The position numbers and the translations under genes are program-made. A model generated the notes under the pieces. That model did not search any database. It had not been told where the DNA came from and saw only the letters and a program-made list of their open reading frames with translations. Below, piece after piece: positions 36,601 through 49,466 of a DNA stretch of 64,000 nt; within the stretch, counting starts at the first letter, position 1; each line of letters starts with the position of its first letter. The stretch lies in the NCBI GenBank assembly GCA_002964805.2, contig PUDQ02000003.1:2356001-2420000 (forward strand). Reading direction: 5' to 3'. Origin of the DNA: Trametes villosa (lineage: Eukaryota > Basidiomycota > Agaricomycetes > Polyporales > Polyporaceae).

Positions 36601-39600
36601 AGGTGCACCGCGCAGTGGGTGCTCGGATGTACATGAGGTGTGAGTGAAATCTTCTTGTCGGTGACTTGGGTGTTACGACGGTCTCCGGGGGCTCACGCTG
36701 CTGCCCAGGCTGCACATTTCTGGGTTCCTCCGGCACGGAGCACACATACGCATACTTACGGTACTCTATTGACCTTAGTCAGGCGGCATGCCGCAGACTC
36801 TAACTGAATTGCACCGCACGAAGAAGCTTCCGCTCAAAAATCTGGCCTCCGACTCAGGGCGGGTCATCGTGGCCACGCCGGAGGGGGGCTCGCAAAGCAA
36901 ACGGAACGCTCGTCGCGACGCCAGCTCGCCGACGGGGGTCAGCGTCGAGCGATGACGACAGGCTCGCTCTTCCCCGACCGGTGTATGTCGACGGGCCTCC
37001 CCAACAAATCGCTCGGTCGCAGCCCCCGGCGCGACGTCACGCCGGTGGGGACCCAACAGCGCTCGGGCGCCGCTGGCTGGCTCGTCGCATTTTCTGGTTT
37101 TTCTGGTTTTCTGGACGCGCTAGCGCTGATCCCGACGCGAGGCGAGTCGCGACGCGCTACGCCTGCAAGCGCAACTGCAGCCGCGCACCGATCACGCAGC
37201 CACCGAGGGGAGATCGCGCGGGCGCAGCGAATCTGGGACGCGCGATCGCCATCGGCGCACTGGCAGGCAGGGAAGCCGCCGTGGCCCGTCACCCGTGGCG
37301 CGAATATATTGCTTCCTGATCGGGCGGGGCCTTCTTATCGATCGCCCGCCCGCCTCCTCTCAGCTGAGCCTCCCCGCCAGCCGCACCGTGACCTGTGGCA
37401 GCTGCGCCCGCCCGTCCGCCTCGGGGCGCCTGCATCCGCTGCCACAGAACGCGAGGGCGTCTGCTTCGACTTCTAGCACGCCCGGCCGTCTCCGTGCCTA
37501 TTGATATATGTCATGCCCTGTCTGGTGTCACACAGCTGCAAACTTCCAGCTGGGGCAGAGATGCACATATGCAGGGCGTATCGTGCGCAGATCTGGGCCC
37601 TTTGGCACTCGAAGATTTGGAAGATGATCTTGAAGATGTCCCTGCGCCTGTGGAGGAGGCGCTGTCAGTTTGCTTGCTTCTCTGTTCAGTTGGGCGTGCT
37701 GCGAGCGGTGCACTGTGCAGGCGCACGCTGCGGGGCGCCGGCCCCCGGGCCCGCGATGGCGGTGCGCGCCCCCGTTCGGCCGCTCCACTCAATTGAGAGG
37801 AACCATCGGGAGGGTAGGTGCCTGTCGGGAAGCGCTGGCGCTAGCGCAGCGGCGGGGGACGGAGGAGCGCGAGCGAGCGGCGGGCGTGGTGAGCGCGAGC
37901 AGCGGCCAGCGGGTGGGGGTGAGGTCAAGGGCGCCGTCGGCGTTAACGCATTGCGTTCGAAGAGCGCGGCGCCAGACGCCAGGGGCCAGGGGGATCGCCC
38001 CCGAAATTCGCAAAACAGGAAAATTTGGGAGTCGGGACGCAGGCCCTGGCGAGCTGGGGGCTCTCCAGCGAGCTTGGCGTTTGTCATTGGTGATGGGAGC
38101 GGGCGTGCAGAACGCTCAAAGGCGGCCTTGGGTCCATCGAAGCTACCGGGCAGAGGGGGCGCGACTCCGAGCGCGCCTGCGCTAGCGGCTGCTGGAATTC
38201 GAGAACGGACGGGTGGATGGGCGCAATGGAATGGAATGCCCGCGTCGTCGTAGACGCACGGCCGCCTTGCGGGCTTGCCGGTCGCGAGCACGGTCAGCAG
38301 GCGGGCGGGTGCTGCTCTGGGCTGTGGGGGGCATGTGCTCCGCGCGCGAGGATTGCCAACGGTGTCGTAAAGGATGCGCGCATTGCAGGCGTCGCTAGGG
38401 CGCGAATCTGCAGGTACATATGCACCATCCAGGACCCGCAGCGGTAGGCGACAGGCCGCGGGAGGCAGCGGGGGGAATTTGACTGACGGCGCAAGCGAGT
38501 GTCCAAGCTGCAAGCATGCCAGTGCCACGGTCAGACGCAGAGACGGCACGGCGGACCGCACCGTGTCCCCGTCGTCGTAGCGGGCGGTTTCAAGGCGACG
38601 CTGCCACGAGGATACGGTGGGGCGGCGGACGTCCAAGAGCCACGATGCTCGACCGCGTCCCGAACGGGCTAGCGCAGCCCGCCGCCCTCGATCGAAACGA
38701 GGGCGCGGCGTGCTAGCGCGCCAGGTGCGGTCCCGTGGGTCCGCGCCCCTCGTTCTCGTCCTCCGGGCGCAGAACTGCCGGACGGTGGGTGGCCTGAACG
38801 CGACGGTGAAAATTCGCGGGCTGCAGGGCCAGGAGCGGGGGCGCGCCGCGCAGCCCGTGCGCAGTCGCGCGATCGTGCGGCGTGCCTTGCCAATGCCTTC
38901 CCTGCGCCCGCCCGAGGCGGATCGCCAGCGCAACGGGGACCAGTTGCCAGCCGGGCGTGCAGCGGGGCGAGGCTGCCGCCCCGATCGGGCAGCCGCGCAC
39001 CGACGCAGTGCGCACCGGGCGAGCGGTGCCGTCGGGATGTCCATTCGGGGGTTAAAGCTGCGGATGTGCGGATGTTGCAGCCGAGGCTGCTGCTTGCGCG
39101 CCAGGGCGCGGGCAATGGGGTCGCTTCTGCGCCGTTCCTGTGCGTCAGGCGGGTGGTGTCAGTGTCGGTGCGATGGGGACGATGAAGATGGCCATCGATG
39201 CCTTCGTCGGTGGCGCTGCTGTGGCGAGCGAGAGTATTCCTGGGATCGCTGTCTCCCGAGGGGACCCGCGGCGGCGCAGCGATGTAAGCCCGGCGGGTGC
39301 GGGGTGCGGGTCGCGGGTCGTGCTGGGGTTGGCCGGCGTGCTGACCGAGCGGGGATGTGGGCGACAGAGGACGTCTTACACGAGCAGCTTGAGAACGGGT
39401 CGGCCGACGAGGGGCGCACCAGCGGCGGCCTCCGTCGTGGTGGCCGCGCTGTTTCACGGGGAGCCCGCCATGTGCGCGCAACGCATCGTTATCGACGCGA
39501 TGGCGCCTATCCATGATCTAGCCGACACGATCGGTGCTAATCGAGCGTCAGACGCGCGCGCTGCCCGGGCGAACCCGGCCACTGCTGCTCCACACGGTCA

Positions 39601-40477
39601 CGCCGGTTACGGTTCCACGCACTGGTTGCTCCAGTACTCGCGGGAGAAAGGGTGTCGAAAAAGGCGCGGCGACGCACGCACGCAAATAATTTTGGCGGCG
39701 CGGGGAGGGCAAAGTTCGGAGGCGTGGACAGCCCCGGATTGAGCAGGGCTGCGCAGGGCCGGTGGTATGGAGAGCGCGCCCAATTTGAGGTCGGATGAGA
39801 GCGAACGGCCGAAAGCGAGCGGGCACGTGAAGGTGCGGCGGCTGTGACTTCGCGAAGAGGAAGGGTGACGGTGGCTGACAATGTGCACCAGCAGCCCTTG
39901 CACCCCGACCACGACATCGCCCGCACCGCCCGCCCAGCACGCCTGGGCCCGCGCGCACCTGCAGGAGACGACCGAGCGGACGCTGGCAAGGCCGAGCGGG
40001 GCGTGACAGTACAGGGATATCCGGGACGAGCCGACTGCGCGGGAAGTCGGAAGTCGGGATCGGCGATCGCGATTTGTGCGAGGACGGCACCGAGGCTCGC
40101 AGATTCAGCCCGGCGGGTGTGACGAGCCTGGCGGACTGCCCGCCGTTTTCGTATTCGAATTGAGAGCTGGGCCGACGCGGAACGCGAAAGCACTGGACGT
40201 GGACGCCGGCGCGGTGCAGACCCCGGGCAGCGCAAAATTTCGAGCCTGCGTCGGAGCTGTGACAGGCCGCAGAAAGGAAACGGAAAAGAACTGAACAGGC
40301 GACGAACGCCCCTTCGAGCCGGTCCGTACCTCCCTCGATCTCATCCCTCTCAAATCTGACCGAGCCTCCGTCACTGCCGCTTCATCTTTCTTCTCCTTGT
40401 CCTCGCTCGTCCTGTGCTGTTCTCTCTCCTGCGCTACCGTACCTCCTCCTCCCGCCTAATCCAACCTCCCACCCGTA
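33694..40477. other. 6.8-kb region without a supportable gene
   Basis: Very GC-rich from about 34.5 kb, so long open frames arise by chance on both strands (for example 37686-39044 minus and 38617-39516 plus, which overlap). None shows a family motif, codon-position bias or splice chain. A minus-strand frame around 34290-33780 looks somewhat more protein-like but has no match I know. The last 500 bp contain the pyrimidine-rich 5' flank of the transcription factor. Confidence 0.4.
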
Positions 40478-43400
40478 ATGACATACTCCCCCTCCCATGG
40501 CTCCTACTCGTCCTATCCAATACGCTATGCATTCTCCAACCAGCAGCAGCAACAGCAGCAGCAACAGCAGGGGCAGCAGCCACAGCAGCCACAGCAACCC
40601 GCCCCCGCGCAGCAGGCGCACCACCACCACAGCGCCCAGCACACCCCGACCCACTACCCGAAGCCCTCGTACGCGCACCACCCCCAGCTGCACCACTCCC
40701 AGATCCCCATCAAGGTCGAGGAGTCCGCAGACCTCCCGCCCGTCTCCTCGCTCACCGGCTACGACCACCACCACGTAAAGTCCTCGTCCTCCCTCCCCAT
40801 CTTCCGCTTCGGCACCGACTTCGGCTCGAGCGCGTCCCCCACGAGCCCCTCCACGCCCTTCACCTTCATGTCGCACCAAAACTGGCCGTCCTCCGCGTCC
40901 GGCTCCGCGTCCTCCTCCTACGCGCACCACGCGCACCCGCACGCACACCCCCAGCAGCAGTCCGCGCCGCACCAGTACGCGGCCGCGGTCGACCGCTACG
41001 CCCTGCCCTCGCCCGTGAACGGCCAGAACGACCCGCACGGGCTCGCGCTCGCGGACGAGTACGACGACGAGGGCGGGGACGAGCTCGGGGACCTCCCCGG
41101 CTCGTCCCTCGGCGGCATGGGCCTCGGCCCGTACGGCGCGGGCAGCTCGAGCATGAGCGCGAAGGCGGCCGCGGAGAAGCAGATCCGGCGGCGCAGCAGC
41201 AAGGCGTGCGACCAGTGCCGGAAGAGCAAGTGCAAGTGCGAGCGGAGCAGCCCGCAGGAGCCGTGCAGGAACTGTGTTATGTTGGGCACGCGTGAGTCTT
41301 CCTGTCCCTCATTCAGCTACCCCCTGCTCGCGTTTTTAGCCCCGCGCGCATATAGTCACCGTCTTTCATTCTTCTGGGTCTTTCTGGCCCTTCTCCCCCT
41401 TGGAACCACTGGCAGTTCGCGCGTGCTGACGTTTACTATGACAGAATGTACATTCCTGGGTCCCTCGCGGAAGCGCGGGCCCCCAAAGGGCTACATCGAC
41501 GCGATTGAGGCACGTCTCCACCAAACCGAAGCGCTCATAGGCATCCTCTTGAGCAGCAAGGACAGCCGGGCGAAGTCCGTGCTAGACGATCTCGCCGAGG
41601 TGAGTACATGTCCCTTCTCACGCAGTTTGTATGGGTGGACGCGCGGAAGAAGGACGATCATGTTGGGCCCTGCAGCCGCTACGCTCCGCGTGCGCTCGCA
41701 TTTCGCTTGGATACGAATGAAACCGAAGGTTCAATTTTGGGCGTGCTATAAATATGCGCGCCCAGTATCCAGATAGTCCGCATATATGCGTCTTTAACCA
41801 CGCGCTAACCTCCGTTCCTGCTTTGGATACATGTGCTCACGCTGCACGTTCGTAGGACCCCCTGGCGAAGGAGATCATCAGCCGTGTGGATAACTCGCCC
41901 TACGGGTTCAAAGGCCGGAGTCGAGGGGTCGAGGCGCCCACAAGCCGCACAAGACCACCAGCAGACCAGCGCGACGGCGACGGAAACACGGTGCACGCTA
42001 CGCAGTATGTCATCCTTCTCTCTCTGTCTCGTTGCGGAATGGTGCTAACGGCCCCGCAGCCCGTCGAATGAATGGCAGGACCAAGTAATCAGTCGACTGA
42101 ACTCGCTGGCGGCAAGCCGAAACACACTACTCCCGGACGATCAGGTCGCGTCCGGCGGACACGCCACAGCGTCCGAAGACCTCGGATACCCGGAGGACGA
42201 CCACGGCTCGCGGCCATCCACTACGCAGACCGCACCCCCAGGGTCATCGTCCGGCAAGCCCGAGTCGCAGGCTCAACCGCCGCAGACGCAGTCGCAAGGC
42301 AGCGAGCCACGGCGGCAGCGGCGCCGGCTGGACGAGCTCGGGGAGCACGACGGCGCGCAGCGCTCGCCGTCGACCGCGTCCTCGCACTCGCCGCTGCGGC
42401 GCGCGGGGGCAGGGGCGGAGCCGGAGAGCGTGGAGGAGACGGAGGAGAGCGGGGAGGACGAGCTCGCGGTCGCGGTCGGGCAGCTGAGCATCAACGAGGA
42501 GGAGCAGGTGCGCTTCCACGGCAAGGCGAGCGGGCTGCACATGCTCGGCGTGAAGGAGCGGCAGGACGGGCGGAACGAGGGCGGCATCTGGCGCTTCCCG
42601 AAGGCGCGCGTGTGGCCGCCGCTCCCGCCGGCCGTGCGCAACAGCCAGCGGCGGATTGCAGACGAGTTCGCTCCGCGCTTGCCGGACGGGCAGACGCAGG
42701 AGCTGTTGTTGGACCTGTACTTCACGTATGTGCACCCGGCGCTGCCGATCGTGCATAAGCGGTCCTTCCTCGAAGACTTCCGCAATGGGTGAGCATCTGT
42801 TTTATCCGGTGGTCGTTGGGAGATATCTGACAGTCGAGAATATAGCAACATGGGTGTCGACTCTCCGTACTCTGGCGAGTCCGGATACTCTGATGCTGCG
42901 TCGCCGATATCGGCTTCGTCACCACTGGGCCCCCGGAAGCGACGGGTACCTACCTTGCTCCTCCTTGCCATGTTTTCTCTCGCCGCGCGTTACTCGTCAC
43001 ACACCGCCGAGCTGCCTCCACCAGAGGACGGTTCGATGTGGACCGCAGGCGACGAGTACATGGAGGACGCCAAGGTGATCCTCGATCGCACGTACGCGGC
43101 GAGCCGGCCGAGCACCTGCCAGGCGCTGCTCCTGCTGGGGTACCGCGAGGTCGGGATCGGCGCGATGGCGCAGGCGTGGCTGTACGTGGGCATGGCCGTG
43201 CGCATGGCGCAGGACCTCGGGCTGCACAAGAGCGCGGAGAAGTGGACGTCCGTCGGGCGGAGCCTGTTCTCGAAGGCGGAGCTGCAGGAGCGGCGGCGGA
43301 TCTGGTACGGGTGCGTGATCATGGACAAGTACGTGTGCACGTACATCGGCCGGCCCGTCGCGATCTGCGAGCGCGACTTCGACACGGAGCTGCCCCTGGA

Positions 43401-45098
43401 TGAGGAGGCGGAGGAGATGGAGCGCTGGCGGCCGCACCACGCGCCGCCTGTCGTGGACGACCCCGCGGAGGGCCGCCGCGAGGAGATCGCGCCCGTGCCG
43501 GGCCGCATCATTTCGTGCTTCAACGAGCGCGCGAAGCTCTGTGCGTGTCATTCGTTCCTTCTGCCCTTGATTTTAGGAACTGACGGGTGTCTTTGACAGC
43601 GGTGATTCTGAGCCAGATATGCCAGAGCATCTACGCGATCAAGCCCCCGGCGAGCCGCCCTACGGAGCTCGCGCGACTGGACAACATGCTGACGAAGTGG
43701 TCGCTCGACCTGCCGGAGCACCTGCGCTTCGACCCTGCGTCGCCCAAGTCGCCCCCGCCCCCTCCGAATATCCTTACGCTCCACATGCAGTACTGGTGCA
43801 CCGTCCTGCTGCTGCACAGGCCCTTGTACGTATTGATTTTCCGGGGTGTGCACATTGTTTAATCTGACAGCGCGTGGTTTACAGCATCCAGCACATCGAA
43901 GACTCCACCAAGCCGTAAGTGGCGGAGCGCTCCTACTTCGAAACCCTGAGATTGACAGCAATGCGTGCAGGATGTCGCCGAGCACGTCGTCCGCGAAGGA
44001 GGCGGAGATCCGCGCCAACTCACGGCAGCACTACGACATGTGCGTGCAGGCGGCGAATCACATCACGCTGATCGGTGAGTTCCCCCTTACCGACCCCTGC
44101 GAGCATGCGTACTAACAGGTGCAACAGTGTCCGTGTACGGCGAGTACTACAGCCCGAGCCGCGCGTCCGTGTTCCTCTGCTATTACGTTTTCACGGCGGC
44201 GATCATGCACGTCGCGACCTGTACGTCTCCGCACCCTCTCTCGTGTACGTCTGAAACTGATGCGGAACTCGTTGCCACAGTGCGGACGTACCCCGACGAC
44301 CCCCAAGCGCGCCTCGGCCTGCAGAAGTGCATGGACACCCTGCAACGCATGCGTGTTATCTGGCCGAGCGCGTGGCGCGCCCTCGAGCTCCTGCACGGGG
44401 CGCAGGCGCAGCTGGAGAGGCCCGCGATCGAAGCGGCCCCCTCGCGCGGCCCGGTGCCCTCGCCCCGCCACAAGCGCGCGGCGGAGGAGCCCATTGAGGA
44501 GGAGGTCGAGGGGCCGGAGCGCTCGCGCAGCACCGTGTCCCAGGACTCGGTGTACCGCCAGCAGTCGGGCTACGCGGTCGCGACCCCGCCGAGCCAAAGC
44601 CAGAGCCAGAGCCAGGGCCAGGGCCAGGCAGGCCACGCGTCCGCGAGCCAGGGGTACGCGCTGCAGATGGACATGCCGCCGCAGGGCGGGGCGCCGGCGT
44701 ACCTGCCGGCGTCGTACGACCGGTGGGCGGCGGACGCGGGCGCGCTGTCGAGCTTCAGCGGGAGCCTGTCGACGAGCGTGCTGCCGCAGCAGTATAGCAC
44801 GGGCCTGGTGGACGAGCGCATGGGCGCGGGGCTGGGCCGGAGCGCGGAGCGGCAGAGCGCGCGGTACCCGCAGTACTGGAACGACTACTCGGCGCTGGGC
44901 CAGATGGAGACCACGTACGGGGTGCCGGTGATGGGCGAGATGGTGTCGCCGCACGGCGGCGCGCAGCAGGGCGAGCAGCCGTCGATGTACGTTCAGGACC
45001 AGTACTCCATGTTTGGTGAGCCTCTCCCTCTTTCTATCCCTCTCGGGGCATGCGCTGACCGCCGTGCAGGAAACATGCCTCCCTCGAGCCAGCAGTGA
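40478..45098 (+). CDS. Zn(II)2Cys6 fungal transcription factor (possibly XlnR-like)
   Basis: Exons 40478-41291, 41445-41599, 41856-42004, 42060-42788, 42846-43540, 43600-43825, 43885-43914, 43971-44074, 44128-44220, 44281-45015 and 45070-45098 give 1252 residues. The binuclear zinc cluster CDQCRKSKCKC...CRNCVMLGTQC starts near residue 244 and is followed by RKRGPPKGYIDAIEARLHQ, the linker and dimerisation helix. The fungal-specific transcription factor domain includes YVHPALPIVHKRSFLEDF, ALLLLGYREVGIG, GMAVRMAQDLGLH and RRIWYGCVIMDKY. The N-terminus has polyglutamine and His/Pro runs. The GPPKGY-type linker recalls the xylanase regulator XlnR, so a role in carbohydrate gene control is possible but unproven. 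Intron 1 splits the zinc cluster. Two decayed fragments of exon 4 lie elsewhere in the window. Confidence 0.87.
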
Positions 45099-47140
45099 CG
45101 CGGGACGGCCAGACAACCGGACGACGACGACGTTTTCGGACCTCGGACGTGTTAAGATCGACGATGCGCGCGCACGCCGCGCGGATAATGTGTACCCAAT
45201 CTACTAGCCTCGAACTTGATTCTTGTCTGTTCGCGCGAAGCCCCTCCTCTTTGTAATAGCTGTCGTTGCTGCAACGTGTTGTATCCCGTAGCTTTCTCCC
45301 GAGCCGCCCCGTGCCACCTATACGTAGACCGCGCCCGCCCACAATGTAATCCTAATACCAAGCACCTCAATCTATTTCTTTTCTATCGCCAATTGAGCAT
45401 GTTTCCTCGAGCACGCGGCTGTGTACTCGGGCATGGTGCCACATGCTGCACGAGTACGACATGATGAACGCTTCGCAGGCATGAAAAAAATATTCATGCC
45501 CGGTGAAGTCTCGGGATGAAAGCTGCCACGGAATCACAAGCCTCCTAGACGGACGTATACGTGTATACGACTTCCAACTACCGCAGATCGTGCCGCGCGT
45601 CCGCGTCAAGTCTGGCGCCGCCGCACGCGCGCGCCGCGGAGGCAAATGCTCCGCGAACGCTGGAAGAACACATTAGGCATCCATCGTTCTCCCTGCGTAT
45701 GGCATGTCGCTCCCGACCACCCTCAGCCGCCAGTCGTCAGCCGTCAGGCGTTTGCGGGGGAGGCTGACGCACTGTGCCGGCGATACGAGCCCCCGGCGGT
45801 GGCGGGCGGATCTTGCGTACATAGAGTCCCACAATTGCCACAGCACAGCACAGCCCCTTGCTCGGGCTAGCGTGCGCCCGCGCAGCGACGGGGTGCGTGT
45901 CTGGCCGGCATGCGGTCGTAAGCCTGTTTGGCCGTGAGACATGACAGGAGGAAGGCTGGGCGCTCGGGCTTGTGTGCGTGGGCGGCGATGTGCTGACAGG
46001 ACCGGAGGCGTGTGGATGGCCAGTGGTCCTCGGCGCGCGCTACGCGGGGTCGTCTGGTGATAGGTACACCGCGGCGTGCGGGCCGTGTGTAGGAAGAGGG
46101 GCTGTCGGCGCGTTTTTGTGTGAGCTAAACACGCTAAGAGAGGGGTGTGGAAAGGCCCCTTGCCTTTCGATGGCAACCGTCGACCGAAACACTGCATAGA
46201 TGCTGCGAGCATAGGCGTGCCATGTCCGGCATGAGACCCATCTTTACGTGTCAATGCTCTCAGTGTGGTTCGGATTGTCTAGCAGTTGCGCGGACGTCGA
46301 GGCTGCGAGTCGTCTCATCTAGGTATTCACGGTGGTTAGCCGTCGGTCGTCCGGCGATGCGCGAGCGCGTAAGCCGCCGACTGAACGACACACCGCGACC
46401 GGTTCAATCCCAGCACGGTCGTGATTCACGACGTTGCAGTCGCGTTTATAGAGATGCAAGCGGTTTGTGGCGCGTCGCGAGCACCGGCTGGCCGCTTGGT
46501 ACCAGTATCGCAGAGGGTTGAGTTGCCGTCTACGCGGCGGGCTTACTACCCTCAATATGGCTGGACGTCCCCGGCTGCGCGCGATGTGAACCTAACTTCA
46601 CAGAGAGCCTCGCCTAGATTAATGCAAGGTTAACGTACCGTTATGCATATACAATATGCACAGATGCAAGAACAAGCTCTTGTGAAGAGATCCTTGAATG
46701 CCCGAAGCCCTAAGCTGCTGGGGAATATTTGAGCTGTAGCTAAATGCGCAGAGTCTTACGGAGGTTGCCAGGCATTTGATATGATTGTCAGGGGTATATA
46801 GAAGGTCGCGGGGAACATAAAGCGAGGGTGGTGTGTTGGCGACTCGGATGTGGTGGGAAGTTGTAAGAGGAAGTTGTACGATGGCGTATCATGGCGAGCA
46901 ATTGGGCGCTTATTCACTTGTCCTGTACTGTCAATGATCCACCAACTTGAACTTGTTTATACGCTGATCTGGTCAACGTCTCGCTCGCTCTGCCATTTCC
47001 TCTGCGTCGTGTGCACCTTACTGCCTCAGGCTCAAATCATCATCCTTCTGTGAACATCTTGAGATCTCCGTATACACGCTTCATACGGGATTATTTCTTC
47101 CGTACAACGCCGCGGCGGCATACCTCTGCGCGGGCCAGCG
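45099..47140. other. intergenic, no supportable gene
   Basis: 3' flank of the transcription factor, then about 1.5 kb of mixed composition turning AT-richer from 46.6 kb ahead of the F-box gene. No exon chain, tRNA or repeat was recognised. Confidence 0.45.
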
Positions 47141-49127
47141 ATGACTCCAGCAGAACGCACAGCAGTAGAAAACATTGAGACGCTGAAATCGCAGATCAGT
47201 CACCAGATATGCGCGCTTTCATCGTAAGTACGTGACTTGAAGCTACCTACGGTATACCGCCTGACATACGTGACAGAGAAGAAGCTGTGCGTCTATACAC
47301 TTTTGCTATGTGAGCAGGCAAACTCACCAGCAATGTGTGCAGCTCACGCGTGCGAGACAATGTCTGGCGGAAGCAGTCGCCGACATCGATGAAGCCCTCA
47401 ACGCACGTCGACCTTTCTTGTCTATGCCGACCGAACTGCTACAGAAGATCGTTGCATTCGTCCCCGACGGCGGCCCCTTCAAGCCGAGTATCAAGAAATT
47501 CCGTCTTGCATGGCACATTGACTGGCACGATGCGACTATGCTCCTCCCTGTCTCTCAGACTTGCAGGCGGCTTCGCTGTATCACCCTTGGGTATCACTCG
47601 CTATGGACGAGTGTTGCGCGCAGCTCCCCACGGCTATCACGGCTCCTGGTCGACCAAAGTGGAGATCTTCCGCTGAAGGTGTTTCTGCGGGTGCCCATCC
47701 CTTCAGGTTGGGGATATCGGGGCGAAAGTGATCCAGATATCAACAAATATCATCTTGACGACATCGCAAGGGACTTCAGATCAAGAATACAGGACATCAG
47801 CATGTATAACCTCCAGGTCGATAGTTCTCTGGAGTCCCTGTTCTCGGGCCCTCTCCCGATGCTCAGATCCCTCGCCGTGCGATTCACTGGAGCGGGGTAT
47901 GACGCACAATACTCCTACTGCGACCTAGTGCGCCTTACGAAGGATCAGGTCCCGCAACTTCGGCGTCTCGCACTTTACTCGTGCGACATCGCTTCCACCG
48001 ATTTCTTGTCCTCCCTCACGCATCTCGCACTGGATGACTTCTCACTAGGAGAACCAGAAGCGAGGCTCACGACGATCCTGTCATCTTGTCACTCACTCGA
48101 GTCTTTGCACCTCGAAAGGATCCTCGATTTCCGGCGCACAATCGCGAACCGCGAACGTATCGAAGAATACAGCGTCCCAACGCCACACCCCCTCCCTCTC
48201 CCCGCACTCCGTAGCCTCCGCAGACTGGTGATCGTGCGCACGTACAGCGCCCTGACCTCCTTCGTGCTCTCCCTCGTGCTCGCCCAGCAGCCCGTGCTTG
48301 CCGTGCAGCTGCACGACATCTGGCCGCACGCCGACGCCCACCCTCCGTTCCCGCGCCACCGGGTGTTCGGTGGAATCTCTACCGTCGTGCTCGGGAGGTA
48401 TCCCCAGCCAGACCCGCGGTTCGACAACAATACACCCCGGCCCTCGTTCGTGTGGGGGCTCACCGCATTCGGCGCCCAGCGCACCCTCCGCACGACCGCA
48501 CCCACCCTGGAAGGCGTCACCGAGGCGCAGCCACTGTCCCCATGGGACGCCACGGTGCTTGTGGGCGTACGCGAGCTCTGGCTCGCAGACGTCTTGCCCA
48601 GCGCGGATAGCGACCCCGCCGCCGAAAGCACCCTCCCGGCCTCTGACGCGGCCTCGCTGCGCGCGCTCGTCCGAAGCATGCCCGCCCTCGAGTCCGTCAC
48701 GCTCATCAACCAGTTCCAGGCGCCGTGGACGCATGCACGCCCTAGTCTCGTCCTGCTACCCGACGCGCGAGAAGACGCGCCCTTCGCGCCGCGCCCGCGT
48801 GTGGTGCGCATCGCGCACGGTTACGGGGCGCACGTTCTCGACCGCTGGTCCAGGCGGCCTGACCCGGTCCCTACTGTGCCCCCGCTTGACCTCACTGGGG
48901 TCCTTGACGAGCTCTCGTCGGGCGCGTACGCGTATGTGCGGGAGCTCGTGCTTGAGGTCCCGTCCCGCGTGGTCGTTCATGAGGGGGACGTCGCGCGGCT
49001 CCGCGGGCATATCGAGACGGTGCGGGTACGGGTGGCGGACGAGACGCCTGCAGTTGCGCTTCCTGAGTACTGCGTCGAGCCCGCGGCGTGGCCGGACGAC
49101 GAGCCGTGGCCGTATAGGCTCTGGTAA
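47141..49127 (+). CDS. large F-box protein (locus 2 paralogue)
   Basis: Exons 47141-47223 and 47318-49127 give 630 residues. The first exon encodes MTPAERTAVENIETLKSQ, and the second opens with the helix RQCLAEAVADIDEALN and the F-box FLSMPTELLQKIVAFVPDGG. The body matches the paralogue at 21893-23886 almost end to end, with the same terminus WPDDEPWPYRLW. The intron acceptor GTGAGCAG is conserved. In this copy one base has been lost within the intron relative to locus 1, so reading through it would break the frame, which supports the spliced model. It converges on the BTB gene 340 bp downstream. The probable role is substrate adaptor for a cullin-RING ubiquitin ligase. Confidence 0.86.
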
Positions 49128-49466
49128 GGGTCAGGGAGGCGTCCCCCTCGTCAGCACCGGGGTAATTGCCCGAGGCGGATGTTCAGCATACACACAAAAG
49201 AAAATTTACAAGCTCGCCCACGAGGGTAGGATAGGCAAATAGGGGAGTGTGGGGGAGATCGTACTGGGCATTATCATCCTGTGTAAGGTACGTCATAGCC
49301 GTCCAGCCCGGCTGGGCGAGGGGACAAACGGGTCTCGGGACACTCCGTCTCTCGCGAATGATACCTGCGTTGAGCTTCTGAGCACAAACGAGAACCTGAA
49401 TGTAGACACTCGCACATACCCAAGAGCCTTGAACACGACACACAGATTGCAATGGCGAAATGGAAA

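Noticed and set aside
37686..39516. Long overlapping open frames on both strands (452 and 299 codons)
   Set aside because: The DNA is very GC-rich, so stops are rare by chance. The frames overlap in opposite directions, are Arg/Ala/Pro-rich, and show no family motif or splice context.
46370..46430. Possible tRNA T-arm (GGTTCAATCCC)
   Set aside because: The flanking bases do not form a five-pair T stem, and no acceptor or anticodon stem can be folded around it.
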